DNA of 64,000 nt, from contig NC_090170.1 of the NCBI RefSeq assembly GCF_017916325.1, positions 411,001 through 475,000 of the forward strand. Direction: 5' to 3'. Numbering within the stretch: the stretch's first letter is position 1; every line of letters begins with the position of its first letter. Source of the DNA: Leishmania martiniquensis (taxonomy: Eukaryota > Euglenozoa > Kinetoplastea > Trypanosomatida > Trypanosomatidae). The notes beneath the pieces are model-generated. The model made no database searches and was not told the origin of the DNA. It saw only the letters and a program-made list of their open reading frames with translations. Both the position numbers and the translations under genes were made by a program. Of this stretch, positions 35,801 to 45,260 are shown piece after piece.

Positions 35801-37019
35801 CGCACGTACAAGTATGTGCTTCATCTGTTGTTGATAGTGACGATGCTCACCTCAGTTTTCGAAGGAAGAAAAGAAGAAGGGAAGAGACAAAACACACATA
35901 TGCGTAGTACGACTGCCTGCGACTCTCTCTCTCGTTTATGCTACGTTTCACTTCGTTTCCTCCCGATTGCTTCGCTTTCTCTCTCTTTCTCTCTCCTCCC
36001 CCCCCGACTCCCTCTCCCCTCTCTGTAAGGCACTTTTTTTTCACCTTTTGTCCTCTGCGTGCTCTGCATGTGCATGTGCCTGTGCGTACGCGTGTGTTTG
36101 TCTGCGTGAGTGAGGAATGAGGGGTGCTTCCACCGCTGTCTCGTCGCTCTGCAGGACGCCGCTTTCCAATGCTGCGGCCCTATCTGCCTAAAATGTCCGT
36201 GTGAAAGGGAGCCCTTGTCTCCCGCTGACCATGGTGCTTTAGAGTGGAGAGGCAAACATGCACAAAGATGCTCGCGCACTGCCATGAAAAGCCATGTCGG
36301 CAAGGCAGAGAAGGAGTGGGTGCTCTGTGCGCTCAGCTTCGGGCATACACGAGCGCATACCAGAAGGTTCCCCCACACACATACACCCTGTGCATCTCGC
36401 ATCGTAGTCACTGGGAGTGGGGGAGGGTAGGGGGGAAGCGATAAGGTGAGCGTGAAGCGAAAGCAAAAAAAGGAAGAAAAACATTTTGTCACACAGGACT
36501 TCGTTCAACTTCACTTCAGATCCGCAGCACGAGAATAAAAAGAGAAAGGAAGTCTGCATCATGGACAATGCGGATGGGCGAGGGGGGGAAGGGGTTGGTA
36601 CTCACAAGTACGCAGGCGCTGGTGTCGTGTACTTATAGGAGTGAGGGTACGAGAAGCAGCAACACTCTCTCTTCCAACCCCCAACCCCAGCCCACCACCA
36701 CCGCCACACAAGCACACACACACACACGCAGCCGATGCACTCTTTCACAGAGGATGTAGTAGCGAACGCGCACCTCCAGGACGCTCATGCGGGTGTGTGC
36801 GCAGCATGTGCATACGAAGAAAAAAGCTTCCTTTACCTCTCCTTCATCCAATACGCCCCTGCCCCATCCCTCCCTCGCACCAAGGATCGCCGAGGAATGT
36901 CGCGCGCCGCTTCTGAAACTCGTGCCAATAACGAACACATGAGCATGAGCATTCATTCGACCCGAGCCTACATCGTGGGGGACCCCCGCACACGCTGTAC
37001 TCCTCTCTCATAGCCCTTC

Positions 37020-38800
37020 AGTGCGCCACCGAGAACGCGCCCCTTTACATACCGCCCCTCTTCCCTTTAGCGGCAGCGACAACATTTACCTCAATAAAGC
37101 ACCCCCGCATGCGCTATACGGCAAGGGTGCTTCCCCTTCAGACGGGACCGTTGCCGGCCAAACTCACCTGATGCGACCCACACAATCAGCAGCCCCCTCC
37201 CCTCCCCCCCTGTACAACGGGCTGACGCCACACAGCCAGGATAGCATCCCTGTCACATTTGGAGTACGCTGCGAGGGCTGAAGAGGTGCCATGCGGTATC
37301 CCACCTCTCCAGATGAGCGGGGCCGGGGAGGGTCGACCTTCCTGTATTCAAATCGCCCACCCGGGGCAGGGTGGTCCAACGCCCACCTTTGCCACACGGG
37401 TGGGCGTTGGCGGGCGTCACAGGCGTACGCTCAGCGGCGGCATTTGCCGCGAGGAGCCTCTCTCTGAAGCACCGGAGAAGGCATCGCTCGGCAGCCCCCC
37501 TTCCCATCAAACGGAAGAGGAGGCTCCCACAAGCCTCCCCCTTCCCCTATGACGACCGGGCGCTCCTCATCACGCTACACTGATCCAAAGAGGTACGCTT
37601 CCTGCTGTGCTCGCCACGACGGATGACGCGATCAGACCCGCTACGCATTCGCAGCCACGCAGCACTCCCAGCGAATCCCCTCTCTTGCGCTTCGCTGAGG
37701 AGGGGGGAGGGAGGGGCGACCAACACGCGAGACAGGACTTGGAGGCTGATCCCGCAGACGTTTCTTAGCGTCTGCAGCGCGAAAGCAGTGGCTTACTGTT
37801 GGGACGGGGACGATGTCGGGTCGGGTGCGGCCCTTCCGGCGGCACCTCTTGTGTGTCTCGCGTGGCGATGGCGCTGCAGCGCTGGACGGGTGGGTTGCAT
37901 GGGCAACATGAGAAAAGAAATCGTGAGACGAGGCCACCACCGCCACCACCCTCCCTTCGACTGTGCCACCAGTGGGAACGTATGCATCCGACGCTCCGGT
38001 CTCGGAGAGGGAATACTTCTCCGCGCGACCATCGAGAGGCCAGCAGCTCCTGCTGCTGGCGGCACGGCGGGCACCTCCTGGACTGGGGTCGTTGGCCTGC
38101 CTGCTTTGATAGACGAGAGGTGCGGGCCATCCCCCCTCCCTATTCCGAGTCGCAGCGCTCCATCCCGCCCCCTGCCACGTGTGGCTACCGCGGTGAAAAC
38201 GGCACCAGCGCCAACGCGTGCAGAGAAACTTCGGCATCTCCTCCGCGGGTACCTCCCCACGAGCACACACCCTACACCTCCTCCGCGCGCTAAACCGCAC
38301 CAGCGCGGCAGAGCTGTGAGCCGCGGCCTCTGCTTTCTGAGGATTAGTTTTGCGTCGCTGCTTCGCCCCTTCTCTCTCCCCCTTGCGGGGGACAGCGGCC
38401 GATATGCGCGTGGATAAAATATCTTCCCGAGGGTCTCTCTCGGTGTCATTTGGTTGTCAGCCAAGGCAAAGATGGCATGGCGAGACTCTCTTGCGTCTTC
38501 TCGGCCCAACACCGCCCCCCGCCCTTCTCCTCTATGCGGAGCTCGCTGACACGGCAGCCGACGGGCCCTCAAGTGGCGACGCCGCATGCCGAACGGCACG
38601 GGGGTGGAGAGACAACAGAGCCAGAGAAGAATCGGCGCCCCCGTACCCGTGTGTGAGGACCGAATGACGTGTCTATGCGCATGCAGTACCTGAAGGGCCG
38701 CCTCAAATCATATGCCTCAGTGCCCGCGGCGTGGCCGTGCGGCGCCCCCTCCCTCGCTGGAGGAAGCGACAAGGCCGTGTGCCACTGGTGGCAGGGCCGC
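37020..38800 (+). other. GC-rich island in the long gap, possible degenerate retroposon
   Basis: Over about 1.8 kb the pyrimidine bias and microsatellites disappear and sequence becomes mixed and GC-rich, like the proven repeats elsewhere in the window. Frames of 264 (+) and 268 (-) codons occur, but I recognise no domain and neither strand shows a consistent gene. It contains adjacent hairpins at 37357-37374 and 37376-37410. The best guess is one or more decayed ingi/L1Tc-related elements (SIDER or DIRE type) in the region upstream of the kinase. An unknown non-coding RNA cannot be excluded. Confidence 0.4.
37357..37410 (+). repeat. Two adjacent perfect hairpins
   Basis: CCACCC/GGGTGG closes a 6-base loop at 37357-37374. 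One base later CCAACGCCCACC pairs with GGTGGGCGTTGG (37376-37387 and 37399-37410) around an 11-base loop. The two stems share the GGTGGGCG-like core and could also swap partners. Confidence 0.7.
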
Positions 38801-39118
38801 CATTTGCTCTCGTCTTCACGGCACTTTCCCTTTCCGTCTTCCTCGCCTTCTCTCTCTCACGCGCGGTGAAGGAAGCGAAGTGTTCGACACTCATAAACAC
38901 ACGCACGCTCTTCCACCAAACGGCACGATCTCTCTTTTTTCTTTTGCCCGTCGCTTTCCATACCCTTTCTGCGTACTCCTTGCCGTTTCGAATCTGCTCC
39001 CTGTACCCTTTTTTTCCTCTCGCCGTTCCCCTTCCCCCTTCCCCCACCCCACCGGCCCATCCACCGCCGCACGAAGCACATACGTGTGTCCTCTGTGCGC
39101 CCTTCCTTCTTTGCTCCT

Positions 39119-39206
39119 CTCCCTCTCTCCCTCTCCCCCTCTCCCTCCCCCCTTCATCTCTCTTTCTCTTTCCTGGTTTATCTTTGCTTTGACTGTCATC
39201 TCCCAG
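39119..39206 (+). promoter_or_regulatory. Putative trans-splice acceptor of the CAMK-like kinase
   Basis: A dense C/T tract (39119-39180) is followed by TCATCTCCCAG, with AG at 39205-39206, 29 bases before the kinase ATG. Between this AG and the start lies a short upstream ORF (39215-39238). Confidence 0.55.
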
Positions 39207-39214
39207 CCCCTGGC

Positions 39215-39238
39215 ATGCGTGTAATCGCGGCGTCATGA
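39215..39238 (+). CDS. Upstream ORF overlapping the kinase start codon
   Basis: ATG at 39215 opens a 7-codon frame (MRVIAAS) ending in TGA at 39236-39238. That stop overlaps the kinase ATG at 39235-39237 in the arrangement ATGA. It lies 3' of the best splice acceptor, so it would be in the mature leader. Such a layout usually lowers initiation at the main start or makes it depend on termination-reinitiation; that role is inferred. Confidence 0.5.
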   Translation: MRVIAAS

Positions 39239-40707
39239 CAGTTCTTCCGCAAAAGACAAACGTCCCGGCAACGCCGGCGCTGGAAGGAATCGACATAAAC
39301 TCACTCTACGATGTCAATCAGGGCAAGCTCCTCGGAAAAGGTGGCTTCTCCGAGGTGTTGGCGGTGCGCCACATCCCCACCGGCGAGATACGCGCCTTGA
39401 AGGTGATGATGCGCGGGTCCTTGGTCGGGAAGAAAGGCGAGATGGTGGCGCACGAGAAGGAGATCCTGCGCCGCACTTGTCACCCCTCCATCATCACGCT
39501 GCACGAGGCGGTGCAGACCGCGGAAAAGGTCTACTTTGCCCTCGACCTCATGAACGAAGACCTGTTTGAGTTTATTGTGCGTAACAAGACCGTCAACGAA
39601 GACCTCTCGCGTGCCATCATGCACCAGCTGATGTCTGGCATTGCATATCTGCACGAGCAGAGTATTGTGCACCGTGACATTAAGCCAGAGAACATCCTTA
39701 TCAACGCCGTAATGAAGAGCGGCGAGGCCAGCACCTCAGCCGACGACAACGGCGAACCGGTGCCGCGCGGGGACGGGTTTCAGGTGATGTCTGACATCAA
39801 CACCGTCCCACTGAACAAGCTGAATGTGGAGGTGAAGATCGCCGACTTTGGTCTCGCCAAGGTTGTAATGGAGTGGGACGTGCGCAGTACGCCGTGCGGT
39901 ACGTCCTTCTACATCGCACCTGAGGTGATTCGCGGGATTGAAGAGCAGGGCGCCAAACCGCTCTGTACGAACCAGCGGCTTGTCAAGAGCGTGGACGTGT
40001 GGTCTGCCGGTGTCGTCTTTTATGTGCTACTGTGCGGCAGACCACCGTTTCACGGCCAGGTGCGCACCGGACAGGACCGCCGCGACCTCCTCCGCAAGAT
40101 TGACCATGGCGTCCTCTTCAACTCAAGGCACGGATGGGATTCCATCTCCGCAGATGCGAAGAGCCTAATCCTAAGAATGCTTGATCAAGATACCTCAAAG
40201 CGTATCACCGCTGTGGAGGCACTGCGACACCCCTTCTTCACTGACCACGGTTATCCGAACCCCATCCCGGCGCTTGACATGCGCCGCCGCATGATGCAGA
40301 TCCAGCAGCACTCTCGAAAGACCAAAGTGGCCTCCGCGCAGTCGCCCAATAGCCACCACAAGGCCTCGGCCCCCCTACCTGTCGGGGACACTCAACAGGG
40401 GAGGGAGTCCTCATCCGGCGCGCGGTCCTCCAGCAAGGGCAGCAGCAACAGCACGGGGAGTTTCTTCACCAGCATCAAGGACTTCTTCGGCCACCGCTCA
40501 AAGCACACGCCGGACATCACGAAGGAGGAGCGGCAGCGCATGCGTGCGGAGTTAGCCGAACTGCAGGCAAACGTGATCGCCGAGGATGACCAGGAGGGCG
40601 ATGTGACTTCCTACATGCCCTCGATCCCAGTGAAGGAGGCGAAGCCCGGGCGAATGGCTGTGATGAACTCGAAGGCAAAGGTGGGCCCCGACGCCCTCCG
40701 TAAGTGA
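39235..40707 (+). CDS. CAMK-like serine/threonine protein kinase
   Basis: 490 residues with a complete kinase domain (about 29-335). The glycine loop GKGGFSEV is at 34-41, the ATP lysine in ALK56, the helix-C glutamate at E74, HRDIKPEN at 146-153, DFG at 204-206, APE at 228-230, the SVDVWSAGVVFYVLL segment at 252-266 and HPFF at 332-335, so it should be active. The lysine in HRDIK and the CGTSFYIAPE segment place it with Ser/Thr kinases of the CAMK/CDPK-like group. About 45 residues, charged and Ser/Asp-rich, are inserted between the catalytic loop and DFG. The C-terminal 150 residues are Ser-rich, then a basic FFTSIKDFFGHRSKH segment and a charged helix. There are no EF hands, calmodulin-binding site or membrane segment that I can identify. 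Start: first in-frame ATG after the splice-acceptor tract. Confidence 0.93.
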   Translation: MTVLPQKTNVPATPALEGIDINSLYDVNQGKLLGKGGFSEVLAVRHIPTGEIRALKVMMRGSLVGKKGEMVAHEKEILRRTCHPSIITLHEAVQTAEKVYFALDLMNEDLFEFIVRNKTVNEDLSRAIMHQLMSGIAYLHEQSIVHRDIKPENILINAVMKSGEASTSADDNGEPVPRGDGFQVMSDINTVPLNKLNVEVKIADFGLAKVVMEWDVRSTPCGTSFYIAPEVIRGIEEQGAKPLCTNQRLVKSVDVWSAGVVFYVLLCGRPPFHGQVRTGQDRRDLLRKIDHGVLFNSRHGWDSISADAKSLILRMLDQDTSKRITAVEALRHPFFTDHGYPNPIPALDMRRRMMQIQQHSRKTKVASAQSPNSHHKASAPLPVGDTQQGRESSSGARSSSKGSSNSTGSFFTSIKDFFGHRSKHTPDITKEERQRMRAELAELQANVIAEDDQEGDVTSYMPSIPVKEAKPGRMAVMNSKAKVGPDALRK

Positions 40708-42559
40708 GCGCACTTTTCCCCTTCCGGCCTCCGCCTCCCTTTTCAGTCGTGACGTCGTCTGTGCTTCCCTGGGCCCCTTTCTCTCCAACACGCACACACA
40801 CAGCCATCCGTTCAAGCGGGCTGTGCTTACAAGCCGTCGCTTTCACAGAGAAGGAATGTGGGCCCAATGTACGCCTTGCACCTCGTTATAACTGGAGGAC
40901 ACACACGCAGAGAGATTTGCAGTGCAGTCTGAAGAGATAACGCAACGCGCACATGGGGCCCCGGAACGCATGGATGTGTACAAGTAACTCACCAACGACG
41001 AAACGCGCGAAATACGGGCATTCGCAACTTCTTTTTCATAGTGCTGGTCAACAGCATTCCAACGCCACCACTGCCCCTCTGCAGCTTCCCCTCTGACACT
41101 CACTCGTGCTTTACCTTCGCTTCTGTGGGATTGCTTTGTTCTCGTGGCCATCAAGCCGTGTGCCTCTCCCCCTTTTTCATGGTAACGGTCCTCTCTCTCT
41201 TTCCGGCCCTGTCCCCGCGGTTTGGTACATCTGCGTCTGCCTGCGCGCCTCGTTGAAGGCTCCCCCTCCCTCCCTCCCATCCCCCTTATTTTCTGCCTGC
41301 TGGGGCCCTTTTTTATGGCTTCGGCTTTCCGTTTGCTGCTGTTGTGCGCGGTCGTTTCTGCATCGCTATGCCGCTGCGCGCCATTTTTCGCCCTCTATTT
41401 TGTCGGCTCTCTGGGGTCTGCGCCCCCGCCTTACTCTCCCTCTGCTGATCTGCTGCGTGTTCACACGCTGGGTGTGCATGTACACGTGCATCAGATGCCA
41501 AGAGAGGGGAGGGTGGCGTGAAACTGCCCTCACCACCTTTTCTCTTCGGCACCCATCGTCCCATATGCTCGAGGGGAGTACGCACCATGAAGGAAAGGAC
41601 CGTTGTTGGGCTCCAAGGCGCATACACTTCATCGATGGGCGTGCATGCTGATGAATGACTCACGTCCATCACCGAGTCATTCGGGTGCTGCATCGATGGA
41701 GCTCTCGGCACAAAGAGAGGCATACAAGACTGCTTTTTCGATCAGCGATTGCCCTTTCCCATATATCTATGTCCCTGCGGCTGTTTCAAAGGAGAAATGG
41801 GGGTACGATTGATTGGCTTGCGAGTCACTGACCACTTTTCTGTTGCAGCAGCATTAACTTGACGATGCATTTGCAGCGTTGATGTGTCAGTGCGTGTGTG
41901 TGCTCCATGCTTTCCTTGGCTTTCGTCTCGCTCGCCCTCTTCATGCACTCATACATGTACACGCTCAGAAGCATATATATGTGTGTGTGTGTGTGTGCAC
42001 GCACGCTCGGTGTACGCATCACGGGCATATTTCCCGGGAGCTCACCGATACCGTCTTTGGGGTGGACGTGTGTGTGTGTGTGTGTGCGTGGTCAATTTGT
42101 TTGTTCTTTGTGTTCACTTTGTTTTTTTTCAGTGTTTTTTGGCTTTTTTCCGCTCTTTGCTCTCCTGTCGGGAGTGTTTTTCTTGACCTCTCTCGGTGTC
42201 CCTTCTTTTGTTTTACACGTTGCCTTCGTGCAGCTCTCATAGCCATGAACGCCATCGGTCAGCCTCTCTTGCGCTCTCTTCTCCCTCCTTCCCCTCCCGC
42301 TCCCTCCCCGCGAAGCCAAACGAACACGCGAAACCACAAAAACACGCGCGAGCAAACGCAGCTGGAAAGGGGAGGCGAAAAAAAAAGGGATTTGGCGCTC
42401 ACGTGTGCCGGCTGTGTTGCCGCAAACTGCACTGCCGAGACTCCCCCCTCTCAACAAGTGGCATTGTGCGTGCACGGTTGTGGAAGTGAAGGGCTTCGTG
42501 TGGGCAAGTATGGCGCCCAATAAGTGCTTTTTTCTAGTGAGTGCGCGTGTTCAAAGTGT
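40708..42559 (+). other. Gap between the kinase and repeat copy B
   Basis: About 1.85 kb, the probable kinase 3' UTR. Mixed sequence near the stop becomes pyrimidine-rich, with (TA)n-(TG)n at 41973-41999 and (TG)n at 42068-42086. No supportable ORF. Confidence 0.55.
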
Positions 42560-43000
42560 CCATTCCACCATACAGCAGACGAGTTGAGCTCCACGCTGCC
42601 TCTGCATCTGACCGGTCACGCCAGGCCCCATCGCGTGCGCGCGAGGCAGCCGCGCAGGCACACGTTTACAGCGATGCGGCGGGGGCGCTGTCTGTGTGTG
42701 TACGGCCCCTGTCTCAAGCGCTGCTCGCCCCCTCGTCAAGCAGGTCGCCCTCCCCCGCCCGAGCCCAGCACCTGGCCGCCTATATCCCTGGCGACAAGTC
42801 ACTCGGACTCTGCCATGACGTGGGCACTCGGCCCGCTCATTTGCAGAGGCGTCTCGGCATTGGCCGGGGAGGAGTAGGGCTGCTGCTTGGCTTCCCCACA
42901 CACCGAGTGAGCTGCCACACCGCCGAGACACCACGCGCGGAGCTGCTCCTCGTAATGAGGGAGGCAAGTGAAAGAAGAGGGCGCAGTGGACAGCCTGAGT
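42560..43000 (+). mobile_element. SIDER-like dispersed repeat, copy B (plus orientation)
   Basis: 441 bp, apparently identical to the reverse complement of 19499-19939. It starts CCATTCCACCATACAGCAG and ends GGACAGCCTGAGT, after which the flanks differ. It lies in sense orientation between the kinase and the RRM-like gene, where it would be part of the kinase 3' UTR or intergenic region. The near-identity of A and B suggests recent duplication or gene conversion. Its long reading frame (42541-43113) is shared with copy A in the opposite gene context and is not evidence of a protein. Confidence 0.75.
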
Positions 43001-43526
43001 CTCACACGAGCACGCACAGACATACATGGCTCGTTTGGGGTGGTCGAAAGACGGGCATGTGCAGGCCGCTTCTGACATCCCCGTCCCCTCAGACATGCAC
43101 ACCCTCCTCTTGATTGATCTTTCACCCTACACAAATGTCACCGTCTCTCTGTCCCTTGCGTCGGCCTTCGTCGGCCGTGCCATCCAGCATTATAATGTAA
43201 AACCGGCAGTCGACCTTTTCCCCCTTTCATCAGCTACTCCCCCCCCTTACCGACATACGCGGTGCTCTCCACGCCTACAAGCAGCCTTGGCCATCCCTCA
43301 TACTCTCCTAACTCCGTCTGCCCACATCGCAGCGGAAGCTCGACCTTGCGGACGTGCGGAAAGGTCAGTTTTCCAGAAGGCAGTCAGGAGAAGGAGGAGG
43401 AGGCCGAGGGACGCCTTCGCCGACACTAAAACAAAGGTAAAGGGCCCGGCTGCACATACCAGCAGTAGCGCCATCCGTGGCCGGGAGCCGTAGTAGGCAT
43501 CACGTCATCGCAGCGCGTGCCACGTA
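43001..43526 (+). promoter_or_regulatory. Leader region of the RRM-like gene
   Basis: After the repeat a C/T stretch (CTTTTCCCCCTTTCATCAG) ends in AG at 43232-43233, the best splice-acceptor candidate. From there to the start codon at 43527 there is no other ATG, giving a leader of about 294 bases. A 155-codon frame at 43026-43493 ends before the gene and has no recognisable content. Confidence 0.45.
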
Positions 43527-45260
43527 ATGGGTAGGCGAGGGGAAAGCGGTGGGGACGCCGCATCCTCACCTCACCGCCGCAGCAGTCATCGGTTTGAACG
43601 GCGAAAGGACGGCGACATGGGCGACTATAGTGACCGTCATCGTCACCGGCACCGCGACAGTAACGTCGACCGGGACGACGACTCACTTGATGGCCAGCAG
43701 CATCGTCACCGCCACCGTCACCGCAGCTCGCATCATCATCGCCGAGGCAGTTCGGAAAGACGAGCTGACGTCAATGAGACCATGCAGCCGGAGCGAGTCA
43801 CGCGGTCGCACCGCCGCCCTCGACGGGAGCGGGACGACAGTGAAGACGAGTATGACGCCTTCGACTATGATCGTCTCTCGCGGAGGCGTCGCGAGCACCG
43901 TCAAAGTGAAGATGACGTGGACGACCGGCATGGCAGACGAGCGAAAGGGAAGCGGTGCCGCGACTCTGCGGCGGCCGACAAGGACGACGGTCGTCAGCGA
44001 AGTCGAGCGTACCGCTGCGAAGGTCAGCAGGGCAATGAAGAGGCCAGTCGCGTCACCGGCAACAACGCGGTCCCCATGGGCGCAAGCGATTGCCGCGCCC
44101 ATGGGGACCGCTCCCAGACGAGCAACAGAGTGGCCGGCCCAAGCTGCGGGGCGAGCGGCGCTGTGGACTGGAGCTCCCGCCGAGGTCGTCAGCGCCTGCC
44201 GAGTTTCGCATACGACATGGACCAGCAGAAGCGTTTTCTGGGCTTTCTAGATCGCCGCGATGCGTCTCGCAGCCGAGCAGGGGCAGCGGCGATGGAGTTC
44301 ACGATTGGTGCCGACGGCCTTGTGCAAATGCCTCCACCACCCACTCTTGTACGGCGCCAGAGCCGCCACCGAATCGGCGCCACCAACAACAAAGATGGAA
44401 GTAGCGTCAGCTCTTGTCAGCAGCACCACCGGAAGCGCCCCCCGCCCAGCTGCGCAGCTCCAACGGCGAACACCGACGGCGAGCACGGCGACGACAACAG
44501 CTCTGTTGCATCGCACGAGTCGCTTTACCATGATCCAGCAGCGGTGCAGGTGGGCATTCTGCCGGACATCGTGCCGCCCTCCAACCTATACCGCGTCGCG
44601 CTCTGCGGGGTGGACCTTTCATTGACGGCTCCGCACCTAAGCTCGATGGTGACGCAGCTGCTGGGCGGTCGCGTGAAGCCGTGGCGCGTGCGCAGGCCAG
44701 CGCGTGAGATGCTGCACGCCGCAGCAGCCTACAACCACACTGCGCAGCAACACCCGCCCCGCCAGCAGCCGCTGACATCACACAAGAGTACTGTCACGGG
44801 CTCACCATTGGTGCCCTGTGCGGTTCTCGCTGAGGAGCCTGCCGGCGCAGCGTCGCCGACCGGCGTGATCGCTGGCCCCTCAGCAAGTGTAAGCAACACT
44901 CCCCATGCCGTCGGTAGTGGAGGCGGATGCGTGCTCCCTGAGGCTGGCGACAGCCATGCCACTTCGGGTGTTCTGGGCTACGGGGACGAGAAGACCAGCG
45001 GCATCTTGCAAGACATTGCAGGAGGCCAGCAGATGCACATGAAAGCGGAAGAAAGTGAAGGCATACTGCCTTGCGCGTCATCCCTTCCGCCACCACCGCA
45101 GCCGGCTGCCCCTGCATTCTACCTCCACGGCTTGCACGATGCCAACGGCCCAGGTGGGATGGTGGTTCTGGAATTTTCGGAGCAAACGCACGCGTGTCGC
45201 GCTGTGCAGCTGTTAAATGGTGCATACATCAACGGCCGGCGCGTGGCCGCATCCATGTAG
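43527..45260 (+). CDS. Charged His/Arg/Asp-rich protein with a split RRM-like domain
   Basis: 577 residues. The N-terminal third is strongly charged and repetitive (HRHRHR, RDRD and SSHHHRR patches, residues 12-200), resembling RS/RD-type splicing or RNA-processing proteins. At 355-363 YRVALCGVD looks like the first RRM strand (RNP2 position), followed by a helix of about 20 residues. The remaining RRM features appear only at the extreme C-terminus: GMVVLEFS (RNP1-like third strand) at 544-551, then THACRAVQLLNG and INGRRVAASM, the usual second helix and last strand. Between them are about 130 low-complexity residues. I read this as one RRM interrupted by an insertion. RNA binding and a nuclear location are inferred from composition. 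Start: first ATG after the splice tract. A perfect 16-bp inverted repeat lies inside the coding sequence at 44068-44110. Confidence 0.8.
   Translation: MGRRGESGGDAASSPHRRSSHRFERRKDGDMGDYSDRHRHRHRDSNVDRDDDSLDGQQHRHRHRHRSSHHHRRGSSERRADVNETMQPERVTRSHRRPRRERDDSEDEYDAFDYDRLSRRRREHRQSEDDVDDRHGRRAKGKRCRDSAAADKDDGRQRSRAYRCEGQQGNEEASRVTGNNAVPMGASDCRAHGDRSQTSNRVAGPSCGASGAVDWSSRRGRQRLPSFAYDMDQQKRFLGFLDRRDASRSRAGAAAMEFTIGADGLVQMPPPPTLVRRQSRHRIGATNNKDGSSVSSCQQHHRKRPPPSCAAPTANTDGEHGDDNSSVASHESLYHDPAAVQVGILPDIVPPSNLYRVALCGVDLSLTAPHLSSMVTQLLGGRVKPWRVRRPAREMLHAAAAYNHTAQQHPPRQQPLTSHKSTVTGSPLVPCAVLAEEPAGAASPTGVIAGPSASVSNTPHAVGSGGGCVLPEAGDSHATSGVLGYGDEKTSGILQDIAGGQQMHMKAEESEGILPCASSLPPPPQPAAPAFYLHGLHDANGPGGMVVLEFSEQTHACRAVQLLNGAYINGRRVAASM
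44068..44110 (+). repeat. Perfect 16-bp inverted repeat inside the RRM-like gene
   Basis: CGGTCCCCATGGGCGC (44068-44083) and its exact reverse complement (44095-44110) flank an 11-base loop. The RNA hairpin would be very GC-rich and stable. It sits in frame and encodes an unremarkable stretch (NAVPMGASDCRAHGD). Confidence 0.9.

Larger units (their letters stand above)
22810..39118 (+). other. 16.4 kb gap with no recognisable gene
   Basis: Unusually long for a trypanosomatid gene array. Nearly all of it is pyrimidine-rich with (TG)n, (CA)n and (TA)n runs (22857-22876, 25791-25823, 32818-32837). Frames as long as 397 codons (22867-24060) or 347 codons (28573-29616) are Cys/Val/Phe/Ser/Pro repeats with no domain. 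A short patch at 24268-24410 has more gene-like triplets. From about 37020 to 38800 the composition changes to mixed, GC-rich sequence. The rest is presumably long UTR of the ZC3H11-like gene and upstream region of the kinase; I see no RNA gene. Confidence 0.55.

Noticed and set aside
37345..37360. tRNA T-loop-like TTCAAATC
   Set aside because: No matching acceptor, D-arm or anticodon stems around it.
42541..43113. 190-codon ORF over repeat copy B
   Set aside because: The same frame appears in copy A on the other strand; it belongs to the repeat, not to a gene.
43026..43493. 155-codon ORF before the RRM-like gene
   Set aside because: No domain; it lies in the probable leader of the next gene and its C-terminus is simple Arg-rich sequence.
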